Assembly: GCF_000576555.1 (NCBI RefSeq)
Contig: NZ_CP007145.1
Location: forward strand, 3,286,001-3,350,000
Source: Hymenobacter swuensis DY53
GTDB taxonomy: Bacteria > Bacteroidota > Bacteroidia > Cytophagales > Hymenobacteraceae
Direction of reading: 5' to 3'
DNA: 64,000 nucleotides
A program made the position numbers and the translations under genes. This document shows positions 43,717-52,658 of the stretch, one piece after another. Each line of letters begins with the position of its first letter. Position 1 is the first letter of the stretch. The notes under the pieces were generated by a model that saw only the letters and a list, made by a program, of their open reading frames with translations, had not been told where the DNA came from and searched no databases.

Positions 43717-44541
43717 ATGGCCGAACAACTTACCTGGACTCCGATTAAGGAGTTCCGCGAAATCCTCTTCACCCAGCACGGAGGTATCGCCAAAATCAGC
43801 ATCAACCGCCCGCAGGTGCATAACGCCTTCACGCCGCTCACGGTGCAGGAGATGATTGAGGCCATGCGCATCTGCCAGGACCGCACCGATATCGGCGTCA
43901 TCATCCTCACGGGCGAGGGCGGCAGGGCCTTCTGCTCGGGCGGCGACCAGAGCGTACGTGGCCACGGCGGCTACGTGGGCGAGGACACTGTGCCCCGCCT
44001 GAACGTATTGGAACTCCAGAAAATCATCCGCTCCATCCCCAAGCCGGTGGTAGCCATGGTGGCTGGTTGGGCCATTGGGGGCGGCCACGTGCTGCACGTC
44101 GTCTGCGACTTGAGCATTGCCGCCGATAACGCCCGTTTCGGCCAGACCGGCCCGAATGTGGGTTCGTTTGATGGTGGCTTCGGTGCCTCCTACCTCGCCC
44201 GCGTGGTGGGTCAGAAGAAGGCCCGCGAAATCTGGTTCCTCTGTGACCAGTACGATGCGCAGGAAGCTCTCGATATGGGCCTTGTAAACAAAGTAGTGCC
44301 GCTGGATAAGCTGGAGGAAACCACCGTGGCCTGGTGCCACAAAATCCTCCAGAAAAGCCCCCTGGCCCTGCGCATGCTCAAATCCAGCTTCAATGCTGAG
44401 CTGGATGGGCAGGCCGGCATTCAGGAGCTGGCCGGCAACGCTACGCTGCTGTACTACCTCTCGGAAGAAGCCAAGGAAGGCCGCAACGCCTATATGGAAA
44501 AGCGCCAGCCCGATTTCTCGAAGTACCCCAAGTTTCCGTAA
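43717..44541 (+). CDS. menB: 1,4-dihydroxy-2-naphthoyl-CoA synthase MenB
   Basis: The 274-residue crotonase-fold enzyme closes the second ring of menaquinone. It shows [49 protein letters not shown] and [18 protein letters not shown], all MenB-specific. Length is typical. It starts 26 bases after menD, so menF-menD-menB are probably one unit, ended by the hairpin at 44565. Confidence 0.95.
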   Translation: MAEQLTWTPIKEFREILFTQHGGIAKISINRPQVHNAFTPLTVQEMIEAMRICQDRTDIGVIILTGEGGRAFCSGGDQSVRGHGGYVGEDTVPRLNVLELQKIIRSIPKPVVAMVAGWAIGGGHVLHVVCDLSIAADNARFGQTGPNVGSFDGGFGASYLARVVGQKKAREIWFLCDQYDAQEALDMGLVNKVVPLDKLEETTVAWCHKILQKSPLALRMLKSSFNAELDGQAGIQELAGNATLLYYLSEEAKEGRNAYMEKRQPDFSKYPKFP

Positions 44542-44564
44542 CGGTACAGTTTCATTCTGGCAAT

Positions 44565-44602
44565 AAAAATGGCTCGCCCTGGCTTTGGGGCGGGCCATTT
44601 TT
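44565..44602. terminator. Terminator after menB
   Basis: A-run, ATGGCTCGCCC, loop, GGGCGGGCCAT, T-run, with one mismatch in the stem. It lies 23 bases after the menB stop. Confidence 0.88.
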
Positions 44603-44668
44603 CGTGAAGTGGGTTGCTGGTTTAGCCTTACCTTGTGGCCCGATTCAGCTCCTTACTTCCGCTGTCCT

Positions 44669-45028
44669 ATGAAATCGTTGCTGCTGTTGCTCGCCTTGCT
44701 TGCTTTCTCCCCTGCCCGGGCGCAATCGGCCGGGCCAGCCGCCGTGGTTCAGGCCGCTCCCGATCCGGCTAAACCTGTGCAAACGGTAGAAGCCTCCTGC
44801 GGCCAATGCCGCCTAGGCCTGCCTGGTAAGAGCTGCGACCTAGCCGTGCGCTTCGACGGCAAAGCCTACTTTGTGGATGGCACCACCATCGACGCCCACG
44901 GCGACGCCCACGCCAAGGACGGTTTTTGCCAAGCTATTCGGAAGGCTGAGGTACAAGGCCAAGTTGTGAACAACCGATTTGTGGCCTCGTATTTTCGGCT
45001 CCTCCCTGAGCCTGCGGCAGTCAAATAG
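44669..45028 (+). CDS. DUF6370 secreted protein
   Basis: The 119-residue protein has a signal peptide (about 1-18, ending PARAQ) and a core ASCGQCRLGLPGKSCDLAVR with three cysteines, then VDGTTIDAHGDAHAKDGFCQ with a fourth. This fits DUF6370, small periplasmic proteins of unknown role. The four cysteines and His residues suggest a metal or redox site. The ATG at 44669 is preferred over a frame that begins within the menB terminator. Confidence 0.82.
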   Translation: MKSLLLLLALLAFSPARAQSAGPAAVVQAAPDPAKPVQTVEASCGQCRLGLPGKSCDLAVRFDGKAYFVDGTTIDAHGDAHAKDGFCQAIRKAEVQGQVVNNRFVASYFRLLPEPAAVK

Positions 45029-45066
45029 CCCCGCAGCTTTTCCGCATCCCGCCTAGCTATCCGCGC

Positions 45067-45099
45067 AGACCGGCCTCCGTAGGCCGGTCTTTTTGTTTT
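45067..45099 (+). terminator. Terminator after the DUF6370 gene
   Basis: AGACCGGCCT, loop CCGT, AGGCCGGTCT, then TTTTGTTTT. Confidence 0.92.
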
Positions 45100-45188
45100 C
45101 GTAGTATTACCGCTGCTGCGTGTAGCGCCGATGCGCGGAGCCAGCACGGCGGAGTTTCTATGCTACCCCTACTTACCCCCATCATTGT

Positions 45189-45902
45189 ATGAAGCGCGTT
45201 ATCGATTTTCTCCTTAACCTGACCCCGACTCGTCGCCGGGCAGTTGCTCTCGAAAAAACGAACCTCCGCATTTATGGGGCCCGTGACTTAGAGTTCTACG
45301 ATCTTAGGGCTCCGACACGGGTTTTGAACCCGGTAGAAATTCGCGGAATGGCTGGCGGGCTACCACTGTTCTTCTGGTCCGATGTACCTATTTCTCTCCT
45401 GGCCCAACTCAAGCCCGCAGAGCTGACTCAGCGCAAAGAATCTATGGTAGAATGGTGGGGAATTGCTGATACAGAGCAGGCCCTTGGTATTCTCAACTGG
45501 CTGAAGCAGGAAGGCCACCGCCAGAAGTACCAGAAATTATTGAAGCAGAATTCGCTGCACTGGCACCGAGTGTTCGAGGCGCATCCGCTGCCGGCCGTAG
45601 GGGCCGTGCAGAACATTGCCGCCTGGGACCATGTGCGCTCAGTATGCGTGGCCCGCTGGTCCTACGATTACGGCTATATCTCCTGGGAGCAGGCCTGGCC
45701 ATTCATTGACGCCGCCACCCACCTAGCTTTGCGCGACTTCGATTCGTGGGAAAGCTTTGCCGCCAGCTTTCTGGCCGGCCGCCTGATGTGGTCACCCGAG
45801 AGTGAGTCGCACGGCGACCTAGCAGAAATAGTTACGTATTTAGTAAAGTCGCCGGATAGCCCGTGGCGGTATGTGGCTTGGCATGATTACCCGCCCCGAT
45901 AG
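45189..45902 (+). CDS. DUF1266 family protein
   Basis: The 237-residue cytosolic protein fits DUF1266: WWGIADTEQALGILNWLKQEG, then AAWDHVRSVCVARWSYDYGY, and near the end DSWESFAASFLAGRLMW. The function is unknown. Other members lie near secretion or toxin-type genes, but not here. The codon pattern resembles its neighbours. It interrupts the menaquinone genes between menB and menE. Confidence 0.8.
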   Translation: MKRVIDFLLNLTPTRRRAVALEKTNLRIYGARDLEFYDLRAPTRVLNPVEIRGMAGGLPLFFWSDVPISLLAQLKPAELTQRKESMVEWWGIADTEQALGILNWLKQEGHRQKYQKLLKQNSLHWHRVFEAHPLPAVGAVQNIAAWDHVRSVCVARWSYDYGYISWEQAWPFIDAATHLALRDFDSWESFAASFLAGRLMWSPESESHGDLAEIVTYLVKSPDSPWRYVAWHDYPPR

Positions 45903-45964
45903 TAGCCTAGTGCCCGCGCGCTGCTGCTTCCGGTTAGCCTGTCAACTATCCGGCTCCGGCCGTT

Positions 45965-46183
45965 TTAAAATATCGACCCATAGGCCTCGCAGCCGGCGCA
46001 CCACCCGAAGAAATTTCGCAGCCGCTCGTCCTTGGCCAGTTTCTTGCGCTGCTTGCGGGCACGACGGGCGGCTTCCAGGGCCTCGGGGGCGGGGGAGGAT
46101 ACCACCTGCTGTCGAAACGTGAGGTAGCGGCGAAAAACGCAGGTTTTGAAGCCGGCAAATGGGCTGGGGACGAAGGCGTTCAT
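45965..46183 (-). CDS. Small basic hypothetical protein with C-terminal Cys pair
   Basis: The minus-strand frame from ATG 46183 encodes 72 residues: PSPFAGFKTCVFRRYLTFRQ near the start, then ARRARKQRKKLAKDERL and the ending FFGWCAGCEAYGSIF. The basic helix and CxxC pair make it look like a real short protein, but other frames here are also open, so confidence is limited. No family is recognised. Confidence 0.45.
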   Translation of the reverse strand: MNAFVPSPFAGFKTCVFRRYLTFRQQVVSSPAPEALEAARRARKQRKKLAKDERLRNFFGWCAGCEAYGSIF

Positions 46184-46331
46184 GACCGGAGGGAGTTGGT
46201 ATACTCTGAGAAGTTACCGTTTTAATCCCCTCAATGTCAAGGCTGAGCATATTTTTCCGGCCCGGCTGCCGGGAGATTCGTAGGCAGTTGCGGTTCTTGC
46301 TGTCAAATCGTTGCCCTTTTCCGCTTTCCTT

Positions 46332-47462
46332 ATGTCCGACGCTGCTGCTTCCGCTGACCTGCTTCTGCCCGATTCCCTGTTGCTCAACGGCCGTGAGTTT
46401 CGCTACGCTGATATTCAGCAGTACCCCGCCCGCACCCCCCAGGACCTGAACGGCTACGAAGCCCGGGTGCTGGATTTCGTGCGTCAGTGGTTGAACGGGG
46501 CCCAGGAATTCGGCCTGCGTACCTCCGGCTCCACGGGCCAGCCCCAACTGATTCAGCTGAAGCGGCGGCAACTGGAAGCCTCTGCCCGCCGCACCGGAGA
46601 CTACTTCGACCTGGGTCCTGGCGACCGGATGCTGGTGTGTCTGAACTGTGAGTTTGTGGGCGGGCTGATGATGCTGGTGCGCGGCCTGGAACGGCGTATG
46701 CACCTGACCATTGTGGAGCCCCACGCCGACCCGCTGGCCCTAGTGCCCGCCGCGGCCGAGTTCGATTTTACCTCCTTCGTGCCCCTGCAGCTGCGGGCGG
46801 TGCTGGCCGCTGGCCACGCCGCGCGTCTGAACCGCCTGAAGGGCATTCTGGTGGGCGGCGCGGCTGTGGAACGCAGTCTGGAAAAGGAGATTCAGCAGTT
46901 GCGCGTACCGGTGTACGTGACGTATGGCATGACAGAAACAGCCTCCCACATTGCCCTGCGCCGCCTCAACGGCCCGGCGGTGCAGCCCACGTACCAGGTG
47001 CTGCCGGGCATTACGGTGGCGCAGGACGCGCGCGGCTGCCTCACGGTGCGCGCCGACGTCACCGAAAACCAGCTCATCACTACCAACGACCAGATTGCGC
47101 TATCCGAGGACGGCCGCAGCTTCGAGTGGCTGGGCCGGGTGGATTTCGTGATAAACACAGGCGGCGTGAAGGTGCAGGCCGAAAAGGTGGAGCAGGTGCT
47201 GGAAGTAGCCCTTACCGAGCTAGACCTAAGCCGGCGTGCCTTCGTGGCGGGCCGCCCCGACAAGCGCCTAGGCGAGCAGGTCACGGCTTTCCTGGAAGGC
47301 CCCAAGCTGACGGCCGCCCAGCAGGAACACCTGCAAACCCTGCTCAGCCAGCGCCTGGGCAAGTACGAAGTGCCCCGCGCCCTGGTCTTCGTGCCCGAGT
47401 TCCGCACCACCGCCTCCGGCAAACTCGACCGCCCCGCTACGCTGCGGAAAGTGAATGGGTGA
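46332..47462 (+). CDS. menE: o-Succinylbenzoate-CoA ligase MenE
   Basis: The 376-residue adenylate-forming enzyme has LRTSGSTGQPQLIQL (the P-loop-like motif), VTYGMTETASHIALRRL, FEWLGRVDFVINTGGVKV, and TASGKLDRP with the C-terminal lysine. It is short, as in Bacteroidota MenE. It activates o-succinylbenzoate to its CoA thioester for MenB. It sits 1.8 kb from menB, after three unrelated genes; menC is not found beside it. The ATG at 46332 was chosen over 46311. Confidence 0.9.
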   Translation: MSDAAASADLLLPDSLLLNGREFRYADIQQYPARTPQDLNGYEARVLDFVRQWLNGAQEFGLRTSGSTGQPQLIQLKRRQLEASARRTGDYFDLGPGDRMLVCLNCEFVGGLMMLVRGLERRMHLTIVEPHADPLALVPAAAEFDFTSFVPLQLRAVLAAGHAARLNRLKGILVGGAAVERSLEKEIQQLRVPVYVTYGMTETASHIALRRLNGPAVQPTYQVLPGITVAQDARGCLTVRADVTENQLITTNDQIALSEDGRSFEWLGRVDFVINTGGVKVQAEKVEQVLEVALTELDLSRRAFVAGRPDKRLGEQVTAFLEGPKLTAAQQEHLQTLLSQRLGKYEVPRALVFVPEFRTTASGKLDRPATLRKVNG

Positions 47463-47476
47463 ATGGTGAGGTTGTA

Positions 47477-47606
47477 AAGTGGTGAGGTTGTGTCATCCTG
47501 AGCGGAGCGAAGGACCTTACCACGCCTGAACGATTAGCGTGCAAACGACTTGTTCACGCGTAGTAAGATCCTTCGCTCCGCTCAGGATGACACAACCTCA
47601 CAACTT
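47477..47606. repeat. 48-bp inverted repeat, GTCATCCTGAGC family
   Basis: Left arm 47477-47524 and right arm 47559-47606 are complementary at 45 of 48 positions, around a 34-base spacer. The arms contain GTCATCCTGAGCGGAGCGAA then GGACCTTAC. The spacer contains ACGACTTGTTC. The repeat fills the gap between menE and the M49 peptidase gene. Confidence 0.92.
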
Positions 47607-47699
47607 CACCATTTCACCACTTCACAAACTCACCACTTCCCCTTTGATATGTGAAATTATCCGTTGATTTGTGCAAGTTCTCCCCCTTGTTCTGCTTTC

Positions 47700-49874
47700 A
47701 TGAATCGTACACGTTTATCAGCGGCGGCCCTATTGGTTGTTTCCCAATTGGGCGGCGGCTGCGCCAGCACTACCCGCACTACCTCTCCCCCCGCTCCTAC
47801 CGCCGTTAGCGCCGCCCCCGTCGAGGCCGAGCCGCAACCGGCTACCCCTGCCGCCGCACTGGCTGCCCCCGCTACCCCGGCGGCCCCACCGTTTCAGGTA
47901 GTTACCGAACAGTTTGCCGACCTGCGGATTCTGCGCTACCAGGTGCCGGGCTTCGAGGCGCTGGAGCCCCAGCAGAAGGAGCTGCTGTATTACCTCTACG
48001 AGGCGGCCCTGAGCGGGCGCGACATCATTTACGACCAGAACTACAAGCACAACTTACGGGTGCGCCGCACGCTGGAAGCCGTGTGGAAGGCCAACGAGGA
48101 GCGCCGCACCGCCAGCACCAGCCAGCAGCAGATCGACCAGGCCACCAAGTTTGCCACTTACGCCAAGCGCGTGTGGTTCAGCAACGGCATCCACCACCAC
48201 TACAGCACCCGCAAGTTTGTGCCCGAGTGCACACCGGCCTACTTCAAGGAGCTGATTTTCGCCACCGACTCCAAACTGCTGCCGCTGGAGCCGGGCGAAT
48301 CGGTGACGAAGTTTTTGGCGGCCATGACGCCCATTCTGTTCGACCCGAACGTGGCGCCCAAGCGGGTAAACCAGGAGGCCGGCAAGGACCTGGTGAAAAC
48401 CTCCGCCAGCAACTTCTATGAGGGCCTGACCCAAGCCGAGGTGGAGGCGTTCTACAAGAAGAAAATCAACCCCAAAGACCCGCAGCCGGTATCCTACGGC
48501 CTGAACTCCAAGCTGGTGAAGGACCGCCAGGGCCGCGTGCAGGAGCGCAAGTGGATGACCGAGGGCATGTACGACAAGGCCCTCACCCAGGTGGTATTCT
48601 GGCTGGAAAAGGCCATTACCGTGGCCGAAACGCCCGAGCAGAAGCTGGCCCTGCAGAAGCTGGTGCAGTTTTACCACTCCGGCGACCTGCGCAAATGGGA
48701 CGAGTACAACGTGGCCTGGGTGCACGACACGCAAAGCCTCACCGACGTGGTAAACGGCTTTATTGAGGTGTACGGCGACCCGCTGGGCTACCGCGCCAGC
48801 TACGAGTCGGTGGTATCTTTCAAGGATGTGGAAGCTACCAAGCGCATCAAGGCCATCGGCGACGAGGCCCAGTGGTTTGAGGACAACTCTCCCATCAAGC
48901 CCGAGCACAAGAAGAAGAACGTCATTGGTATTACGGCCAAGGTGATTACCACCGTGGTGGAAGCCGGCGACGCAGCCCCCAATACGCCCATCGGTATCAA
49001 CCTGCCCAACGCCAGCTGGATCCGGAAGGAGCACGGCTCGAAGTCGGTGAACCTGGGTAACATTGTGGATGCCTACAGTGCCGCCGACGCCGGCGGAATG
49101 CTGGATGAGTTTGCTTTCGATGAGGCCGAAAAGCAGCGCGCCCGCCAGTATGCCGCGTTGGCCGGCAAGCTCCACACCGATATGCACGAGGTAATCGGGC
49201 ACGCTTCGGGCCAGCTCAACAAGGGCGTGGGCACACCCAAGGAAACGCTGAAAAGCTACGCCTCGGCCCTGGAAGAAGCCCGCGCCGACCTGGTGGCTCT
49301 CTACTACCTGCCCGATGCCAAGCTGAGCCAGCTGGGCGTGCTGCCGGCCGGCGGCGAGGTAGCCCGGGCCGAGTACGACAATTACATCCGTAACGGCTTG
49401 CTAACCCAGCTGGTGCGCCTCAAGCTGGGCGAAACCGTAGAGGAAGCCCACATGCGCAACCGCCAGATGGTGGCCAAATGGGCCTTTGAGAAGGGCCAGA
49501 AAGACAAGGTGATTGGACGCGTCACGCGCGAGGGCAACACCTACTTCCGGGTAAACGACTACGAGAAGCTGCGCGGCCTGTTTGGGCAGCTGCTACGGGA
49601 GCTGCAGCGCATCACCAGTGAGGGCGACTACGCCGCCGGCAAGGCCCTCATCGAAACCTACGGCGTGAAAGTGGACCCCGCCCTGCACAAAGAGGTGCTG
49701 GCACGTTACCAGAAGCTCAATATTGCACCCTACGCCGGCTTCATTCAGCCCCGCTTGGTGCCCGTGGTCAAGGACGGTAAAATCACGGACGTGAAGGTGG
49801 AATACCCGACTGATTTCTCCCAGCAGATGCTGGATTACGGCCGCAAATACCGCCTGCTGCCCAACTTCAACTAA
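47700..49874 (+). CDS. M49 family dipeptidyl-peptidase III-like lipoprotein
   Basis: The 724-residue protein has a lipoprotein signal ending LGGGC (Cys21), a Pro/Ala linker to about residue 62, and a large metallopeptidase domain. HEVIGH (496-501) gives two zinc ligands and the catalytic Glu497; EEARADLVALYY (about 525-536) supplies the third ligand. These match the M49 HExxGH plus ExxRAxxV-type pattern. Such enzymes release dipeptides. Anchoring in the envelope differs from the cytosolic eukaryotic enzyme but is common in Bacteroidota. The ATG at 47700 gives the signal peptide. Confidence 0.9.
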   Translation: MNRTRLSAAALLVVSQLGGGCASTTRTTSPPAPTAVSAAPVEAEPQPATPAAALAAPATPAAPPFQVVTEQFADLRILRYQVPGFEALEPQQKELLYYLYEAALSGRDIIYDQNYKHNLRVRRTLEAVWKANEERRTASTSQQQIDQATKFATYAKRVWFSNGIHHHYSTRKFVPECTPAYFKELIFATDSKLLPLEPGESVTKFLAAMTPILFDPNVAPKRVNQEAGKDLVKTSASNFYEGLTQAEVEAFYKKKINPKDPQPVSYGLNSKLVKDRQGRVQERKWMTEGMYDKALTQVVFWLEKAITVAETPEQKLALQKLVQFYHSGDLRKWDEYNVAWVHDTQSLTDVVNGFIEVYGDPLGYRASYESVVSFKDVEATKRIKAIGDEAQWFEDNSPIKPEHKKKNVIGITAKVITTVVEAGDAAPNTPIGINLPNASWIRKEHGSKSVNLGNIVDAYSAADAGGMLDEFAFDEAEKQRARQYAALAGKLHTDMHEVIGHASGQLNKGVGTPKETLKSYASALEEARADLVALYYLPDAKLSQLGVLPAGGEVARAEYDNYIRNGLLTQLVRLKLGETVEEAHMRNRQMVAKWAFEKGQKDKVIGRVTREGNTYFRVNDYEKLRGLFGQLLRELQRITSEGDYAAGKALIETYGVKVDPALHKEVLARYQKLNIAPYAGFIQPRLVPVVKDGKITDVKVEYPTDFSQQMLDYGRKYRLLPNFN

Positions 49875-49878
49875 GTCG

Positions 49879-49921
49879 GCGGGTTGTAAGCTCTCAATGG
49901 GGCTTGCAACCCGCTTTTTTT
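49879..49921 (+). terminator. Terminator after the M49 peptidase gene
   Basis: GCGGGTTGTAAGC (49879-49891) pairs with GCTTGCAACCCGC (49902-49914) with one mismatch, then T8. It starts 4 bases after the stop. Confidence 0.88.
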
Positions 49922-49952
49922 GCGCACTTTTCGTCCCCAACCACTCACCATC

Positions 49953-50387
49953 ATGAAACAGATCTTCTCCACGTTGCTGCTGGCTGCCACGCTGGTGGGC
50001 GGCGCCACCCAGGCCCGCGCCCAATCGACCCCACCCCCGCGCCCGGTGCAGCCCGAGCCGGAACGCTATGAGTTCTGTGAGCTGATGCGTACCGGCTTCG
50101 TAAACGTGGGCAAGCCCGAAAAAGAGAAGTCGGGCGATATTTACGTTGACTTCGGCTATGGCTACGAGAAGCTGGGCGGCTCGGAGCAGGTAGTGCGCGA
50201 GGCCGGCAAGATTCAGGTATTTGCCACTACTATCAGCGCCATCAATTACATGGGCAGTCGGGGTTGGGAAATCGTGCAGATTCTGGAGCAGCCCATCAAC
50301 TACTCCAAGGGCGAGCCCAACGAGTACGTGCGCCGCTACGTGCTGCGCCGGCCCCTGTCAGCCAAAGGCGTAGCCAGCCCCCGGTAG
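49953..50387 (+). CDS. Secreted hypothetical protein
   Basis: The 144-residue protein has a signal peptide (about 1-24, ending ARAQS). Its folded part has YEFCELMRTGFVNVGKPEKE and ISAINYMGSRGWEIVQILEQ, then YVRRYVLRRP. The GW-E-(I/V) text followed by a final strand resembles DUF4177-like folds, but this is a weak match. Function unknown. It converges with the next gene across a very strong hairpin. Confidence 0.72.
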   Translation: MKQIFSTLLLAATLVGGATQARAQSTPPPRPVQPEPERYEFCELMRTGFVNVGKPEKEKSGDIYVDFGYGYEKLGGSEQVVREAGKIQVFATTISAINYMGSRGWEIVQILEQPINYSKGEPNEYVRRYVLRRPLSAKGVASPR

Positions 50388-50418
50388 CTTTTTTGAAAGT
50401 CAACGGAGAAAGTAAAAA

Positions 50419-50490
50419 GCCAACGCCCTGCCTGTCGTCTTGAGCATTCCGCGCATCGCGGCGGCGAAGGACGACAGGCAGGGCGTTGGC
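50419..50490. terminator. 21-bp perfect hairpin between convergent genes
   Basis: GCCAACGCCCTGCCTGTCGT plus C (50419-50439) is exactly complementary to 50470-50490; the loop carries TTGAGC...GCGAAG text like the GTCATCCTGAGC repeats. The right arm ends right at the stop codon of the minus-strand gene (50491). It works as a bidirectional terminator and looks like a repeat-derived one. Confidence 0.85.
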
Positions 50491-51186
50491 TTATTTGCGC
50501 TCCAACCCTTTCTGGGAAAACAGCCGCTCGTGGCCGCGTACTACTTTGATGAAGTCGCCGAGAAAGAGCTTGACGCGGCCGAAGAAGATGTAGCCGCTGA
50601 TTTGGTCTTCGGGTAGCTCGCCGGAGGCAAACACCTGCCGGTAGCCCGTGCCCGCCCCAATGCCTACCCACCGAAAAATGCGGTAGTGCGCCGCAATAGA
50701 AGGCTCTACTAGGTACAGAATACGATTATTGGTGCGCCGCACGCCGCCATCGGGAAAGGTATATTTGGTGTAATAATTCCCGATGCCGACCTGCAGCGGC
50801 AAACTCAGCTCCCAGCGCGGGTTCCCGATGAACACGTACTCGCCGTAGCCGGCCAGGTAGCGGAAGCGCACCTCGTCGCGGGTGCCGGCGGGCGTACCTA
50901 TTGGTTGGGGCACGCGGGTGGGTACGCCGCCCGAGAGGCGGTACACACCCAGGCCGGCCCGCCACCGGCCGCGCCACTCAATGCCACCTTTCACCCCGTT
51001 GATGCCCACCACTTTGCCATTGAGAATGGAGAAGCGCTGGTCGAACTGAAACACGGCCCGCCGGTGCGACTGGCGCACGAAGGTGGTGTCATCGGTTCCG
51101 GCCGGCAGTGGGCCGGCCAGGGCTACTGCTGGGGCCAGCAACAGCCCAAATCCAACCAGTACGTTTCGTAAACAAGCAGCTTCCAC
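50491..51186 (-). CDS. Secreted/outer-membrane beta-rich hypothetical protein
   Basis: From the GTG at 51186 the product has 231 residues: a hydrophobic signal segment (VLVGFGLLLAPAVALAG), then alternating strands (VVGINGVKGGIEWRGRWRAG, YLAGYGEYVFIGNPRWELSL) that suggest a small outer-membrane barrel. The C-terminus is SGYIFFGRVKLFLGDFIKV then a basic tail. I do not recognise the family. The GTG sits 5 bases after a TACCTTTG box, implying a leaderless or near-leaderless message. Confidence 0.68.
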   Translation of the reverse strand: MEAACLRNVLVGFGLLLAPAVALAGPLPAGTDDTTFVRQSHRRAVFQFDQRFSILNGKVVGINGVKGGIEWRGRWRAGLGVYRLSGGVPTRVPQPIGTPAGTRDEVRFRYLAGYGEYVFIGNPRWELSLPLQVGIGNYYTKYTFPDGGVRRTNNRILYLVEPSIAAHYRIFRWVGIGAGTGYRQVFASGELPEDQISGYIFFGRVKLFLGDFIKVVRGHERLFSQKGLERK

Positions 51187-51190
51187 GGCC

Positions 51191-51198
51191 CAAAGGTA
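51191..51198 (-). promoter_or_regulatory. -7 box directly before the GTG start
   Basis: TACCTTTG on the minus strand, ending five bases before the first base of the GTG at 51186. Transcription from it would begin within a few bases of the start codon. Confidence 0.45.
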
Positions 51199-51337
51199 CG
51201 GCCGGACGCCGCAGTGGTTGTCGTTTCGCCCCACCGGCTTGCCGCTTCAGCTTACCAGCCGACCGCTTCACCCGGGTTTGCGCAGGTATAGTACGGGCTT
51301 TCGTGCATGTTTACGACACCAAACCAACCTGCTACCT

Positions 51338-51799
51338 ATGTCGCTGACCCCTGACTTTCTGTTTTCCCTGGCCAACCCGATAGCCTTGCTGGGCTGGGCG
51401 CTGCTGGGGCTGGCCCCGCGCTGGCGCCTCACCCAGCGGCTGGTACTGAACGGGGCACTGCCGCTTGTGCTGGCTGGCTGCTACTCGTTGCTCATCGGCA
51501 GCCATTATCTGGGGCCGCACGCCCGGGAAGGCGGCTTCAGTACCCTCACCGATGTGGCCGCGCTGTTCCACAACCCCTGGGCGCTGCTAGCGGGCTGGGT
51601 ACATTACCTGTGCTTTGATCTGTGCTTGGGGATTTGGGAAAGCCGGGATGCGCGGCGGCGCGGGGTGCCCCACCTGCTACTAGTCCCCTGCCTGCTGCTC
51701 ACGTTTCTGTTCGGGCCGGTGGGGCTGCTGCTCTACGCCCTGGTGCGGCGCTTTTACGGCCGCGAGGAAAAAGTTGCTGCTCCGGTTCTTCCATCTTAA
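51338..51799 (+). CDS. ABA4-like (DUF4281) membrane protein
   Basis: The 153-residue protein has four transmembrane helices. FSLANPIALLGWALLGLAPR at the start, then FHNPWALLAGWVHYLCFDLC and a PCLLLTFLFGPVGLLLY helix match the ABA4-like family (PF14108, DUF4281). In plants ABA4 is needed for neoxanthin; the bacterial role is unknown. The ATG at 51338 is chosen. It is followed after 12 bases by another membrane protein gene, a likely operon. Confidence 0.82.
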   Translation: MSLTPDFLFSLANPIALLGWALLGLAPRWRLTQRLVLNGALPLVLAGCYSLLIGSHYLGPHAREGGFSTLTDVAALFHNPWALLAGWVHYLCFDLCLGIWESRDARRRGVPHLLLVPCLLLTFLFGPVGLLLYALVRRFYGREEKVAAPVLPS

Positions 51800-51811
51800 C
51801 GTTTCCTTGTC

Positions 51812-52648
51812 ATGTCGGCTACCCTACCTCTGCCCACGGCCGCGCTGGCGGCGTTGATGCCCGTTTCTACTTGGCTGCGCGTGCTGCACCGCGCCAACCC
51901 CGTGCTGGCCTGGGCTGGCTGGCTGCACGTAGCGCTGCTGCTGCTGGCCCTGGTGCTGCTCACCTTCGACCACCGCCTCGTTACTGGCCTGCCCGTCTGG
52001 GTGAAGCCGGCCAAATTTGCCCTTTCCGGCCTGCTCTACCTTTGGACGCTGGCTTGGCTCCTGGCCGATTTGCCAGCCCCAGCCAACGGGGCCGTACGCC
52101 TCGTCAGCGGGGCCGCTGCCCTGAGTATGGTGGTGGAAATGGCCTGCATCTTCCTGCAGGCGGCCCGGGGCACCACCTCGCACTACAACGGTGCCACCGC
52201 CTTCGATGGCCTGGTGTTCGGGCTGATGGGCGTGTTCATTCTAGTCAATACCCTGGCCACCATCTGGGCCGTTTACCTGGTGTGGCACTACCAGCCCCAC
52301 GGCCCGGCGGGCTACGTGTGGGGTGTGCGGCTGGGGCTGCTGGTGTTTCTAGTGGGCTCGGTGCTGGGCGGCGTCATGATCCGGCTGGGCCAGCACACCG
52401 TGGGCGCCCCCGACGGCGGCCCCGGCCTGCCCGGCCTAGGCTGGAGCACTCGCGCCGGCGACCTGCGCCTGGCCCATTTCCTGGGCATGCACGCCCTACA
52501 GGCGCTGCCGCTGCTGGGCTGGGCGCTCAGCTACTGGCAGCCGCGCCACGCCGGCCTGCTTACCTGGCTGGGTACCGCCGTGTACGTAGGTGCCGTTGCC
52601 GCCCTGTTCATCCAGGCCATGCGCGGGGTGCCGGTGGTGAAGTGGTGA
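51812..52648 (+). CDS. Multi-spanning membrane protein, function unknown
   Basis: The 278-residue protein has seven or eight hydrophobic segments, with a conserved-looking VWVKPAKFALSGLLYLWTLA near residue 65 and HFLGMHALQALPLLGWAL near residue 225. Histidines lie in several loops (HRANP, TSHYNGAT). I recognise no named family. It starts 12 bases after the ABA4-like gene, so the two are probably a unit. Confidence 0.7.
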   Translation: MSATLPLPTAALAALMPVSTWLRVLHRANPVLAWAGWLHVALLLLALVLLTFDHRLVTGLPVWVKPAKFALSGLLYLWTLAWLLADLPAPANGAVRLVSGAAALSMVVEMACIFLQAARGTTSHYNGATAFDGLVFGLMGVFILVNTLATIWAVYLVWHYQPHGPAGYVWGVRLGLLVFLVGSVLGGVMIRLGQHTVGAPDGGPGLPGLGWSTRAGDLRLAHFLGMHALQALPLLGWALSYWQPRHAGLLTWLGTAVYVGAVAALFIQAMRGVPVVKW

Positions 52649-52658
52649 GGTAAAAAGC

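Noticed and set aside
43693-44598. Open frame of 301 codons antisense to menB
   Set aside because: menB is certain on the plus strand; the antisense frame even runs through the terminator.
48054-49202. Open frame of 382 codons antisense to the M49 peptidase gene
   Set aside because: Composition is typical of a shadow frame (rich in Gly, His, Val), and the sense strand has clear HEVIGH and EEARADL motifs.
51622-52653. Open frame of 343 codons overlapping the ABA4-like and membrane genes
   Set aside because: It is rich in Arg, Ala, Gly and Pro with no domain, and the two membrane proteins in the other frames explain the region.
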